Below, piece by piece: positions 33,846 through 43,073 of a DNA stretch of 64,000 bases. Position numbers and translations under genes: made by a program. The stretch is taken from the NCBI GenBank assembly GCA_017461725.1, contig JAFTXG010000003.1, positions 56,971 through 120,970 on the forward strand, in the 5' to 3' direction. Source of the DNA: Lachnospiraceae bacterium (GTDB lineage: Bacteria > Bacillota > Clostridia > Lachnospirales > Lachnospiraceae). The notes beneath the pieces are model-generated. The model did no database searches, was not told the DNA's origin, and saw only the letters and a program-made list of their open reading frames with translations. Every line of letters starts with the position of its first letter. Within the stretch, counting starts at the first letter, position 1.

Positions 33846-35324
33846 ATGCTGTATATCATTCTTTTCTGTTTTGTTTTTGTGATCTATTTTTTGATCCGTC
33901 ACCGGAAAAATCTCTATTCGATCCTTTTTTCCATGGATATGCTGGCCATTATCCTTTTGCTGATTGCCAATATCCTCTACACCCTGCGCAGCAATACCCT
34001 GTCCTATTCCTCCTATACCGAGTATACGCTGTACAAAGTCATTACACGTATCCCCCTATCCATATTTGACGTTCGGACTCTGGTAAATATCGGGGTATTG
34101 ATTTTAATTTTTACCTCTACCATTCTTTTTACATCCGGACTAAAGACCCGGGGACGTGTTCCCCGGGAGATTTTCATCATCGCAATCGTACTCTATCTCT
34201 CTTTTTCCTGCTATATACAGCTATACATCAATTCTCCGGATATGACCGAATATTTCTATATATTAAAGATCCAACACCCCGACCGGAGTGCCTGTATGCT
34301 TCCGGTTCTCACGGTCGTCAATTATGTCCTTCTGTTTAGCGGAATACTGCCCACGATAAAATTCCTTCTGGAATATTTCCGTTCCAGCATCTTCTTCAAA
34401 AAGCGACACTTTTTCATGCTGTTTTTTCTTCATACAACACTGTATGTGATTTTCCTGCTCATCCTGTTCCTCATGCCCATCAAGGCCATCTGGAACAATA
34501 CCGATTTGTACAATTTTGGCGGCGCGATGAAGCCACCTCTGTTCAACCTGAGCAGTACCATTCTGATTCTGCTGTCCTTCCTGCTGCTGGTCATCGTGTT
34601 TAACTTCAACGCACTGAACGAAAAGGTATTTCACGTCAATCTGCCAAAGGGCCAGAGCAACATGCTGGCCATCAGCGATATGCGTCACATCTTCCACAGC
34701 TACAAAAATGCTATGCTCTCCATCAAATTACTGTCAGAAAAGGCCCTTTCTCAATACGGAAGCGAGACCTCCATGGCAGCCCTTCAGGACATCGGCAGAC
34801 AGGCGGATAGCTTTTTGGACAAGGCAACCAATTTTCTGGACATCTATAATAACGTAAAGCTGAAATTTCACACCGTACCGATCACACAATGCATCGATAC
34901 CGCCTGTGAGCAGATTTCTTTCCCGGAGCATATCCGGCTCGTCCGGCATTACCCGCAGACACCGCTGCTGATTTACGGCGACAAGGCCCTGATCACCGAG
35001 GTGTTTGTCAATCTTCTGACCAATGCCATCGAGGCCATTGAGCGCAGCCAGCGCACCGATGGCCAAATTACGATCTCCATCTGGGATGAAGCACCGTGGC
35101 TCTGCGTGGGCATCCGTGACAACGGCTGCGGTATCAGCTCCAATCTTCACAAAAAAATCTTCCAGCCCCTCTTTTCTACCAAGAAAAATTTTAACAACTG
35201 GGGCATCGGGTTAAGCCATGTGAAAAACGTGGTGCTCGCCCATTCCGGCTACATCAACCTTAAAAGTCAGAAAAACGTTTATACCGAATTTCAGGTAACC
35301 CTGCTGCTGGAGCCGTCGGAATGA
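33846..35324 (+). CDS. Membrane sensor histidine kinase with GHKL ATPase domain
   Basis: A 492-residue kinase with about seven membrane helices in the first 265 residues and no large extracellular domain. The cytoplasmic part begins near residue 270. A possible phospho-acceptor region is DMRHIFHSYKNAMLS. The ATPase boxes are NLLTNAIEAIE, RDNGCGIS and NWGIGLSHVKNVV. GGAG precedes the ATG. The likely partner is the LuxR-type regulator at 37851-38534 on the opposite strand; the two enclose a cell-surface lipoprotein gene. The membrane-embedded sensor suggests a membrane or small-molecule signal. Confidence 0.87.
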   Translation: MLYIILFCFVFVIYFLIRHRKNLYSILFSMDMLAIILLLIANILYTLRSNTLSYSSYTEYTLYKVITRIPLSIFDVRTLVNIGVLILIFTSTILFTSGLKTRGRVPREIFIIAIVLYLSFSCYIQLYINSPDMTEYFYILKIQHPDRSACMLPVLTVVNYVLLFSGILPTIKFLLEYFRSSIFFKKRHFFMLFFLHTTLYVIFLLILFLMPIKAIWNNTDLYNFGGAMKPPLFNLSSTILILLSFLLLVIVFNFNALNEKVFHVNLPKGQSNMLAISDMRHIFHSYKNAMLSIKLLSEKALSQYGSETSMAALQDIGRQADSFLDKATNFLDIYNNVKLKFHTVPITQCIDTACEQISFPEHIRLVRHYPQTPLLIYGDKALITEVFVNLLTNAIEAIERSQRTDGQITISIWDEAPWLCVGIRDNGCGISSNLHKKIFQPLFSTKKNFNNWGIGLSHVKNVVLAHSGYINLKSQKNVYTEFQVTLLLEPSE

Positions 35325-35340
35325 ATCCTCAAAAAACGAA

Positions 35341-35375
35341 TTTCGGGCCAACCGCCTGAGCGGATTGGCCCGAAA
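35341..35375. terminator. Strong bidirectional terminator
   Basis: TTTCGGGCCAA and TTGGCCCGAAA, with an inner CCGC/GCGG stem, form a long hairpin between the convergent kinase and lipoprotein genes. On the minus strand it is followed by TTCGTTTTTTG. Confidence 0.9.
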
Positions 35376-35391
35376 CCAAATTCATGCACCG

Positions 35392-37845
35392 TCATCTGAT
35401 GGCTGACGGCCGCAGCACTACAAAATAATCTTCCATCAATATACTCTCTAAGATCGCATCCACATCCACTGCTTTTCTGTCATGGGTTACATCCAGCAAG
35501 CCTTCTCCTGTGTATAGGTATATCTTATGATCCGAACCACTGCCTGCCAAAATCACATCGCCCACAATCAGCTGATTCTCTCTGACCAGTCTGGTTCGCT
35601 GGCGATTAAACAACTGCGCGTTGACACACTTTCTGCCGCCATAGAGGGTGGGTGCAACCATTTCGATGTATTGTCCATCCTTATTCAGCTTGTAAGATGT
35701 GTCATCCCCCCAGACTCCTGCCAGCAGCTCATCAATGGAATCGCTCGGCAATGCACCGGATTCCCCAAATGCGTTCTCATACGCCGCGTTTACGTAGGCC
35801 AGACCGGTCAGCCCGCTGCTGTCAAGGGCTTCTATGGCTGTGCCGAGGGCGGCCTGCTGCTCCGCATCCAGCGTCTGCTTTACATAAACCCTGGGGCATA
35901 CTACACGCACACCGCCCACGGTGCCTGCATCGCTGTAAATATAGCCTCCCTCTGTCAGATGTTCATCCTCATCCACCTTTACGGTGTAGGACACAGTGCC
36001 TGTCTCACCTGCCGGTATGGTCAGCTGCCAGAACAGTTGATCCCCCTCCACCGTGTCTGCACCGCCGACGTAGGTGGTGTGCTCCGGCACAACATCCCGG
36101 ATCTCCACTGTCGCCGCCTCATCCTTTGCATTGTAAACGGAAAAGGTAAACGTCATCTCGCCACCCGGACTTACCGTCATGCCGGAAGCATGTGAGCTGA
36201 GCTTTTCCGCGACGAGCCCCTGCATATTCTCCACACGGTTGACGGTATTTTCCGGAATTTCTCCCGACCATGCCGCCAGAGGGCGCACGATGGCCAGCTG
36301 GGTGGTTTTAGTGAAGATATGTCTTCTGGAGTTCTCAAGAGTAAACAAATCATCCACGCGCAAATATCGGACAGTAGGCTCCACCGTCTCCATACCATTC
36401 TCTGCATCATAACTTGATCCTGTACTGTGGACAATGTTTCCATTCCCTACATACAACATAGCATGACCACCGCTTTTTTCTCTGTATCGGTACACGATAA
36501 TATCGCCCGGCTGAAGCATCTCCGTAAATTCCTGATAGACAGCCAGTTTTTCCTGCTCCGTCTCCATCCCCGTGGGCATGTAATAGTAGGGCTGTACACT
36601 ACTGTCAGCACTGATTAATTGCGCCGTTTCATACATCCCGATATCGTACCCCAATGCATTCAGGTATACATCATAGGTAAATGCAGCACAGTTGGTATAT
36701 CCCCACTCATCACCGGTATAATCCTCCGGGGATTTCACCCCCTTCTGCCATCTGTGTATATGATCCGTCATTCGCGAATCATCATACTGAACCCGCTCTC
36801 CGCGGAGCAGGTAGCTCTCCGCGGTCACGATAACCGCTTCCTGCTCCGGCGTAAGCACCAGTTCTTCCTTTTCTTCGGTATAATTCAAACTTTCAAGCAC
36901 CATGGATGGACGAAGGGCGATATACCGGTCTGCGGAAAGTAAATTCCCCAGAACAGATGCGGTATCGCTTTTTACCATCCCGGCCTCCAACAGTTCATAC
37001 AGATCCTCTCCGTCATACAGATAACCCCGGCCCTTATCTGACCCGGTGATATCCTCATGAACCAGAATCACATCCCCGGCAATCAGATCACTCTCCGCGG
37101 GCAGGACAGAAGGCGCTCCCGGAAGCCGTTCCATCATCGACGCTTCCACCGCCTGCCCTCCGTAAAAGCCAGGCACTGCCATTCCTTCGCTTAGACTATT
37201 GTCCTCCGCATAAATCTGCTCCAGTATCTCAGCCGGTGTGCCCTCCATGGGGACAGATGTGCTGAATGCGATCTGGTAGACCCAATTCACCAGCTCCATC
37301 CCACCAAGCTTTGAATTATTCAGCGCCCTCATGCCGGTAACAACTTTTTCCCGGTCATATCTGTTAAGGGTACGCTTTATGTAAACCTCGTAACCAACCA
37401 GGTCAGTTCCATTGACACTGATATCACCGGTGACATATCCCTCCTCACAGAGCTCCATATCCTCCAATACCCTGATTGTGTAGGAGACGGACAGCGTCTC
37501 TCTGGCAGGAATGGTAACCTCCCAGACCAGAGTATGCCCATCGATGGAACCACCGCTGACATGCTCCGCGCACTCCGGAACAGAGGCCCTTACCTCCACC
37601 GGTGCATCCTTAAAGCCTGTATTTTGCAATCGAACAGTATAGGTCACCTCACCTCCCGGGTGCACTGTCTGTCCACGTGAATGGGAACAATCCAGGGCGG
37701 CAATGATTTTCTCTCCCACTTTCTGCCCATTCGGAATATCTTCTATGCTGCATCCGCTGAGAAGCAAACACAAGCTGAGCGCCAAAAGGGCAAAGCTAAA
37801 AAACAAACGGTAATTTTGCAGCCACTTCTTCGCTTTCTCGACCAT
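35392..37845 (-). CDS. Large lipoprotein with DUF11-like repeats and an NlpC/P60-like domain
   Basis: An 817-residue exported lipoprotein: signal peptide with LLSGC lipobox near residue 31. Two similar beta-sandwich modules (DUF11-like; PGGEVTYTVRLQN near 60 and PGGEMTFTFSVYN near 550) each precede a related alpha-rich segment ending in a MVAPTLYGG or MAVPGFYGG type motif. Between them is an NlpC/P60- or amidase-like domain with Cys in TNCAAFTYDVY and His in GGHAMLYVGN. It probably cleaves or binds peptidoglycan at the surface. The start at 37845 follows AGGGAG, 5 bases after the regulator stop, so they are cotranscribed. Confidence 0.8.
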   Translation of the reverse strand: MVEKAKKWLQNYRLFFSFALLALSLCLLLSGCSIEDIPNGQKVGEKIIAALDCSHSRGQTVHPGGEVTYTVRLQNTGFKDAPVEVRASVPECAEHVSGGSIDGHTLVWEVTIPARETLSVSYTIRVLEDMELCEEGYVTGDISVNGTDLVGYEVYIKRTLNRYDREKVVTGMRALNNSKLGGMELVNWVYQIAFSTSVPMEGTPAEILEQIYAEDNSLSEGMAVPGFYGGQAVEASMMERLPGAPSVLPAESDLIAGDVILVHEDITGSDKGRGYLYDGEDLYELLEAGMVKSDTASVLGNLLSADRYIALRPSMVLESLNYTEEKEELVLTPEQEAVIVTAESYLLRGERVQYDDSRMTDHIHRWQKGVKSPEDYTGDEWGYTNCAAFTYDVYLNALGYDIGMYETAQLISADSSVQPYYYMPTGMETEQEKLAVYQEFTEMLQPGDIIVYRYREKSGGHAMLYVGNGNIVHSTGSSYDAENGMETVEPTVRYLRVDDLFTLENSRRHIFTKTTQLAIVRPLAAWSGEIPENTVNRVENMQGLVAEKLSSHASGMTVSPGGEMTFTFSVYNAKDEAATVEIRDVVPEHTTYVGGADTVEGDQLFWQLTIPAGETGTVSYTVKVDEDEHLTEGGYIYSDAGTVGGVRVVCPRVYVKQTLDAEQQAALGTAIEALDSSGLTGLAYVNAAYENAFGESGALPSDSIDELLAGVWGDDTSYKLNKDGQYIEMVAPTLYGGRKCVNAQLFNRQRTRLVRENQLIVGDVILAGSGSDHKIYLYTGEGLLDVTHDRKAVDVDAILESILMEDYFVVLRPSAIR

Positions 37846-37850
37846 CCATA

Positions 37851-38534
37851 TCACTCCCTGTCCATTTTCTCCCAAATTTCCATGACACCCATTTTTTCCA
37901 GTTCCCGGATCATCTCAGCAGTGGAATCAAATTCCAGTTTTCTCAGGATATGGCGGATGTGGATCTTCACGGTCTCCTCCGACATGAAGTTTTCTTCCGC
38001 GATCTTCCTTCGCTTCTTTTTCTGATACAGTTGCTCCAGAATGATTTTTTCCGTGGTGGTCAGCCTGATCATATTGTTGATCAGATAGAGCATGCTCTTT
38101 TCCTGGCGTCTGGCCTTTTTGATGCACGCCTTGAGGGCCACCGCGATCCTGACACCCAGAAAATCTTCCGCTGCGTAGGTCTTTCGTATGACGGCACAGA
38201 CCGCCTCTGCATTGCTCCCTTTCACCATATAATCCACGGCTCCGGCCATATAGGCGTCCACCACCAGATCATCGTCATTGTGAACGGTCACAACGATCAC
38301 CTTTGTCTCGGGAAGAAGCTGCATAATGCGCTCCGTGGCAACAATCCCCGAGTTCTCCTCCTCCATCTGCACATCCATCAGGATGATATCCGGCTTGTGG
38401 ATGAGCGCCTTCTCCACCGCCGCCTCCATGGCTGCGGCCTCCGCAACAACCTGCATATCCCCCTGTGTCCGGATGATTTCCCGATAATAGTCCCTTATAT
38501 CATCGATATCATCACATATCATTACCTTTATCAT
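37851..38534 (-). CDS. NarL/LuxR family response regulator
   Basis: A 227-residue two-domain regulator. The receiver has DD near residue 8, phospho-acceptor Asp in ILMDVQM (about 54), and Lys in MVKGSN. The C-terminal LuxR-type HTH is TEKIILEQLYQKKKRRKIAEE through HIRHILRKLEF. It is probably partnered with the membrane kinase at 33846. It is cotranscribed with the NlpC/P60-like lipoprotein, suggesting control of an envelope function. Confidence 0.9.
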   Translation of the reverse strand: MIKVMICDDIDDIRDYYREIIRTQGDMQVVAEAAAMEAAVEKALIHKPDIILMDVQMEEENSGIVATERIMQLLPETKVIVVTVHNDDDLVVDAYMAGAVDYMVKGSNAEAVCAVIRKTYAAEDFLGVRIAVALKACIKKARRQEKSMLYLINNMIRLTTTEKIILEQLYQKKKRRKIAEENFMSEETVKIHIRHILRKLEFDSTAEMIRELEKMGVMEIWEKMDRE

Positions 38535-38563
38535 ATCTTACCTCAGGCTTCACTTATCGCCTC

Positions 38564-38614
38564 CGTACAGGCATGTTCTGTCTTAATTTTACTGCAACAC
38601 ACACGCCTGTACAA
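38564..38614 (-). promoter_or_regulatory. Promoter of the LuxR-type regulator with flanking inverted repeat
   Basis: TTGTAC, a 17-bp spacer and TAAAAT (38586-38614) on the minus strand. Two inverted 11-bp arms, GTACAGGCATG (38564-38574) and CACGCCTGTAC (38602-38612, one mismatch), flank the -10 box and overlap the -35, suggesting autoregulation. Confidence 0.5.
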
Positions 38615-38636
38615 GTGTTTATCGCTCAGAGCGCAA

Positions 38637-39497
38637 TCACCCCTTCACCGCACCGGCGGTAATACCCTCTACAAAGTATTTGTTGCATACTCCATAGACA
38701 ATCAGGATGGGAAGCATGGAGAAGGTAGCTCCCGCCAGCATCAGGTTCCAGCTGGCAGCCATATCTCCCGTGTTTTTCAGTGCCTGCAGACCGACCATCA
38801 GGGTTCTCTGCTCCGGTCTGGACGCAGTAAACAGGGTCGGTAAATACCACTCATTCCAGTTCGCCTTGAATGCCAGGATAGTCAATGTGGCCACAATCGG
38901 CTTTAAGTTGGGCAGAATAACGCGGGTAAAGGTGGATACAAACCCGCAGCCATCGATCATAGCCGCCTCATCCAGCTCCTTGGGCAGCTGATTGACAAAG
39001 CCTCTCACCAGATAAATCCGGACAACGCCCACACCGAAAAAGGTCTTTACGATGACACCGTGGATAGAGTCTCCCAGACCTACGGCATTCATGATCCGCA
39101 ATACCGGATAGATGGTAATACCGCTGACGCTAATAAACATGGTGGCCGTGAACAAAGCAAAGATGATCTTTGCTCCCGGGAAATCCGCCCGGGCAAACAC
39201 ATAGCCGGTGATGGTTCCGACCCCCACGGAAATAGCCGTGCTGGCCAGCGTAAAATACACACTATAGGAGAGCATCCGCAGAAAATCCATTTTCTCGGAA
39301 GTGAAGATTTCCTTGTAGCTGGCCAGCGTTGGCTCCAGGGGAAGCAAACGATCCGGATGTACCAATATCTCCATATTGGACTTAAAGGATCCCAACACAG
39401 TATAGATCAGCGGCAAAAGGGTAACCAAAAGGACAACGATCAATACAATATAGATCAGAACATCTATCAATAATTTTTTCTTTTTCACCGCAGTCAC
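38637..39497 (-). CDS. Carbohydrate ABC transporter permease, MalG type
   Basis: A 286-residue membrane protein with six helices and the EAA loop ELDEAAMIDGCG near residue 190, which contacts the ATPase. It pairs with the MalF-type permease one base upstream and with the binding lipoprotein. No ATPase gene is present, which is common for this family because one MsmK-like ATPase serves several importers. Cargo is probably a pectin-derived oligosaccharide, judged from context only. Confidence 0.92.
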   Translation of the reverse strand: MTAVKKKKLLIDVLIYIVLIVVLLVTLLPLIYTVLGSFKSNMEILVHPDRLLPLEPTLASYKEIFTSEKMDFLRMLSYSVYFTLASTAISVGVGTITGYVFARADFPGAKIIFALFTATMFISVSGITIYPVLRIMNAVGLGDSIHGVIVKTFFGVGVVRIYLVRGFVNQLPKELDEAAMIDGCGFVSTFTRVILPNLKPIVATLTILAFKANWNEWYLPTLFTASRPEQRTLMVGLQALKNTGDMAASWNLMLAGATFSMLPILIVYGVCNKYFVEGITAGAVKG

Positions 39498-39498
39498 C

Positions 39499-40446
39499 TC
39501 AATATATATTCTGTAGCTTCTTGGTCAATTTATTATAACCAAAGGCAATAATCATCATAAAAATACTGGTCAGCACGCACACAGCCGCTCCATATCCCAG
39601 ATCGACAACCTGAGACGCACCGAAGCCCTTGACATATTTTCCCACCTGATAAGCCATGACGGTGTAGGTAGAACCGTAGGGTGCGCCGTTGGTGGTGGCC
39701 AGAATAAACTCACCTGTATGTAAGGTACCGTTCAAGGCCAGCAGAATAACTGTCTGCAGCACCGGTGCCATGATGGGAAGCTTCACATTTATGAAAATCT
39801 GCCAGGGCGTAGCACCGTCTATGGTAGCACTCTCAATGACATCGGTAGGCACGTTGTTCAACGCTCCCATGAAATACAGAACATTAGTACCGAAGCTGGC
39901 CCAGGTGGACATGATGACCAGCATGGCCATGGCTGAGCCAGTGTCACCGAACCAATTTAACGGTTTCTCCAAAATACCCAGATCGATGAGCCATTTATTC
40001 ACAACGCCAAAATAGTCAAACATGCTGCTCATAATCAGACCAATAATAGCGGAACTGATTACGGCGGGCAGATAATAAATCGCACGGAAGAAGCCCTTTG
40101 CCTTGATGCTCTTGCGTGTCAGGCAGACCGCCAACAGCATGGCAATCGGCAGCTCGAAGGGCATCTTTCCGATGGTGAATATAAAGGTCGTCCACCAGCT
40201 TTGCCAATAGGTCCTATCTGTCGTAAAAATCCGCTTAAAGTTGTCCAGCCCCACAAATCTCAACTGGGAGGGAACATCGACATCATAATAAAACGCCTTT
40301 CCCCACGCCCACAGGGTCGGATAAAGGACGAACACCACCAACCCGATAATCTGTGTGGACAGGATCGCATAGCACCACAGAGTTCTTTTGTTTCGGGAGC
40401 TCAGCCGAAATGTTTTCTTTTCTGTTTTGTTTTTATTGTCAGCCAT
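39499..40446 (-). CDS. Carbohydrate ABC transporter permease, MalF type
   Basis: A 315-residue permease with six helices and the EAA loop VIESATIDGATPWQIF near the C-terminal third. The start at 40446 (MADNKNK) has GGAGAAGG six bases upstream; a longer frame has no site. It forms the transport channel with the MalG-type permease whose gene follows immediately. Confidence 0.91.
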   Translation of the reverse strand: MADNKNKTEKKTFRLSSRNKRTLWCYAILSTQIIGLVVFVLYPTLWAWGKAFYYDVDVPSQLRFVGLDNFKRIFTTDRTYWQSWWTTFIFTIGKMPFELPIAMLLAVCLTRKSIKAKGFFRAIYYLPAVISSAIIGLIMSSMFDYFGVVNKWLIDLGILEKPLNWFGDTGSAMAMLVIMSTWASFGTNVLYFMGALNNVPTDVIESATIDGATPWQIFINVKLPIMAPVLQTVILLALNGTLHTGEFILATTNGAPYGSTYTVMAYQVGKYVKGFGASQVVDLGYGAAVCVLTSIFMMIIAFGYNKLTKKLQNIY

Positions 40447-40543
40447 AACCTTCTCCATAAACCGTTTGTTAAAAACAGCAGGGGTTGTTTCAGGCACAAC
40501 CCCCACTGTCACATTCAGCATCTGTCATGCATAATGCTGTTTA

Positions 40544-42007
40544 TTATTTGATCGTTCTGTCAAAATTAGGATCAGCCGCAAACCGGGAGTAATCCACATC
40601 GGGATTTGCTGCCTTATAATCGATCATACCCTGATTCATGATCGCATTTCTCTGTGCCACCCAGTCCTCGATGCTCATCTGTCTGGACCATACTCCGGTG
40701 AGGAAGCTTTCCTTAGCCGTTACCTGACCGGTAGTTGTGGTGGGATGTGCGGTGGGCAGTGCCACTGCCACCTCCAGAAGTGCACCAAAATCGTCCCAGC
40801 CTACCAGGCCCTCTTTAATTTCGCCGGCGGTCTCAATAATCTCGGATCTGATGGGAAGCTGAAGGCCTCTTTCATACAGTTCTCTCTGGTTCTCGTCACT
40901 TACCAAATAATTATATACGATGGCAATCTTCTCAATGCCCTTCTCCTCAACAGACTGTGCATTGATACCTCTGAAGTAAGTGTAGTTGATGGTGGTAAGG
41001 TAGCTCTCATCCTCACTTGCACTGGGCATCTTCGCTACGCCCCAGTCAAATTTCGCGGGGAACTGATCATTCCATACACCTACGTCCCAGGATACACAGA
41101 GCTTCATACCGATATTGCCCTCTGCAAATCTCGCGCGGGCAGGGTCATTGTCCAGTCCGTCTACGCCAGGATATACGGAGCCGTCATCGTCCATGCCAAG
41201 AATCGTCTCCAGAACAGGAATATAGTTGCTGTAGTCATACTGTCCGGTGGTCCAGTCATAGCCACTTCTTCCGGTAGCATCGTACACCAGACGCTCGATC
41301 TCATAGCCAAACCATGATCCCCACTTACCGGGATATACGATACCAAACTGTTTCTTGCTTTCATCGGTCAGAATCTTTGCATACTCTCTCAGCTCTTCCA
41401 GGGTCTTAGGGGGCTTAGCCTCACCGTTCTCATCTACCAGACCTGCTGCCACAAACATATCCTTATTGTAGGCAAGACCGAACAGCTGGCTGCCGATACC
41501 GATACGATAAACCTTGCCCTGCCAGGAAGAACCGGACTTACCGGAAACTTCTTCCACTACCAGATTGTTCTTTGCCAACATTTCATCGAACTCTGCATAG
41601 TCGCTCAGCGCGATGATCCAGCCTTTCTCCGCGTAACCTGCCACATTGGCCACATTAATAATATCGGGAGCAGTTCCGTTTTCCAGTCCTGCCTCCCAAC
41701 CAGCCTGATCATACTCGGTCATCACAATGGTGATACCCTTCTCTTTACCGGTGGTATTGTTGAACTCCTCGATCTTCTCGCGCCAGAAATCCTTCACTGC
41801 GGTACCGTCGGTACAGTTAAAGGTGATCTCGGTCATCTCCACAGGCTGTGCCTCAGTCTCCTTGGGAGCATCGGTCTCCTTGGGTGCGTCAGTTGCCTTG
41901 GGTGCATCGGTTTCCTTGGGTGCGTCAGTGGGCTTTGTGGACTCGCCACAGGCAGCCAGGGACAGAACCATCACCAGACTCAGAATCAGTGCTACCAGTT
42001 TCTTCAT
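40544..42007 (-). CDS. Carbohydrate ABC transporter substrate-binding lipoprotein
   Basis: A 487-residue lipoprotein of the extracellular sugar-binding family 1. The signal peptide ends at LAAC (Cys near residue 19). A flexible linker of repeated TDAPKE units follows, then the binding domain beginning EITFNCTDGT. GGAGAG precedes the ATG at 42007. It is the first gene of the unit with the MalF/MalG permeases and lies behind the shared promoter motif at 42060-42107. It captures an oligosaccharide at the cell surface; identity is not determined. Confidence 0.93.
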   Translation of the reverse strand: MKKLVALILSLVMVLSLAACGESTKPTDAPKETDAPKATDAPKETDAPKETEAQPVEMTEITFNCTDGTAVKDFWREKIEEFNNTTGKEKGITIVMTEYDQAGWEAGLENGTAPDIINVANVAGYAEKGWIIALSDYAEFDEMLAKNNLVVEEVSGKSGSSWQGKVYRIGIGSQLFGLAYNKDMFVAAGLVDENGEAKPPKTLEELREYAKILTDESKKQFGIVYPGKWGSWFGYEIERLVYDATGRSGYDWTTGQYDYSNYIPVLETILGMDDDGSVYPGVDGLDNDPARARFAEGNIGMKLCVSWDVGVWNDQFPAKFDWGVAKMPSASEDESYLTTINYTYFRGINAQSVEEKGIEKIAIVYNYLVSDENQRELYERGLQLPIRSEIIETAGEIKEGLVGWDDFGALLEVAVALPTAHPTTTTGQVTAKESFLTGVWSRQMSIEDWVAQRNAIMNQGMIDYKAANPDVDYSRFAADPNFDRTIK

Positions 42008-42030
42008 CTTAAATCTCTCCTTTCTTTTGT

Positions 42031-42048
42031 GCAAAAGTTCTCTTTTGC
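42031..42048 (-). other. Short hairpin in the 5' leader of the binding-protein gene
   Basis: GCAAAAG-TTCT-CTTTTGC forms a perfect 7-bp stem with a 4-base loop, 24 bases before the start codon. It may protect or regulate the mRNA. Confidence 0.45.
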
Positions 42049-42059
42049 CGTATGATAAA

Positions 42060-42107
42060 ATTATAGTTCGCAAGACTTTGATTGCCTAGGGTTAATTTTC
42101 TTACCCC
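42060..42107 (-). promoter_or_regulatory. Shared-type promoter of the MalFG transporter operon
   Basis: On the minus strand: GGGGTAAGAAAATTAACCC (an imperfect inverted repeat), directly followed by a weak -35 TAGGCA, a 17-bp spacer and TATAAT. The esterase gene has the same arrangement (43923-43970). A weak -35 below a conserved upstream box points to an activator. Confidence 0.65.
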
Positions 42108-42154
42108 TTACCATGCCCCGAAAGGCTGTGGCATTTCACTCACTTCTTTATTTC

Positions 42155-43072
42155 TTACCGAATAGTAATCATCTGCATATGTCCCCTGTCATAGGCAGCT
42201 GCGTCGAGAATGTACTGTGGAATCATCCTTTTTTGCGGAACATCTCCTGTCATATCCCAACCGGAGATTTCAGTGTAACCCTCATTGTGCGTATGCCCGC
42301 AGAACACAGCTCTGACCACATCCGCATTCTCAGTGATCAACCGATACATATCCATACTCTCCCCATCGGTATTCTCCGTGTTCCCAATAAAAGCACGCCC
42401 GTTATGATAATTTCTCGGAGCCGGATTCCCATTCTGACTCACCCTTAATGGAACTACAGCTGTCTCCCACTCATTTCGTGTACAGAGAGGTTCATGTTGA
42501 AAAATGATAACTACCCGTTCTTCCTGCCGGGCTTTTCGAATGTCTGCTCTCAATCGCTCGGTTTGATGGGAATAGTAACGATGCTCGCCATTATTCAGAA
42601 GCACCAGCATCACTTTATCCGCCAACACCTCAGAATGGTAATACAGATCCTGTTTCCAGACAGTTTGCAATATCTCCTGTCGTGATTCAAGGCTTGATGT
42701 ATCCCGGACTTTTCCCTGACATTCCCAGCTCACATCGTGGCCGCCGGCCACCAGAAGTGTCTCGGGATGGCGATCATAAATATACCGCTGAATATACTCC
42801 ACCGCACCCCAAGTCAGATAGTCTATGATATCTCCCGTAATGATTGTTTTGTCAAACAGGGGTGCCAATGGCATCAACCGATCCAAATTGCGGAATACAT
42901 CCTCCCGGTTAAAGGTACTGCGCCGCCCGTCATATGTACTGAGGATAACCGGGTTTTTCTTCGAGCGATGATCCCACTGTCAGTAAGGCGAAAAAATATG
43001 CCTCTCCGGTTTCTGAGCCGAACCGGTGATTGTCTCAATCGATTGATGCAAAAATTCATTGATGTCATTCAT
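42155..43072 (-). pseudogene. Metallophosphoesterase gene interrupted by an in-frame TGA
   Basis: The frame starts at the ATG at 43072, two bases after the esterase TGA (strong coupling), and gives 30 codons ending IFSPY. It then meets TGA at 42980-42982 and continues in the same frame with QWDHRSKKNPVILSTYDG. The remainder shows calcineurin-like motifs: TIITGDIIDY, VAGGHDVSW and FCGHTHNEGY. The N-terminal DxH is missing. One codon change would restore the gene, so it is a recent nonsense mutation, a sequencing error or, less likely, read-through. A TTG at 42886 could restart a 243-residue product. Confidence 0.75.
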
Positions 43073-43073
43073 G

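Noticed and set aside
42980..42982. TGA as a selenocysteine codon
   Set aside because: No suitable hairpin directly downstream is evident, and selenocysteine is not expected at this position in phosphoesterases.
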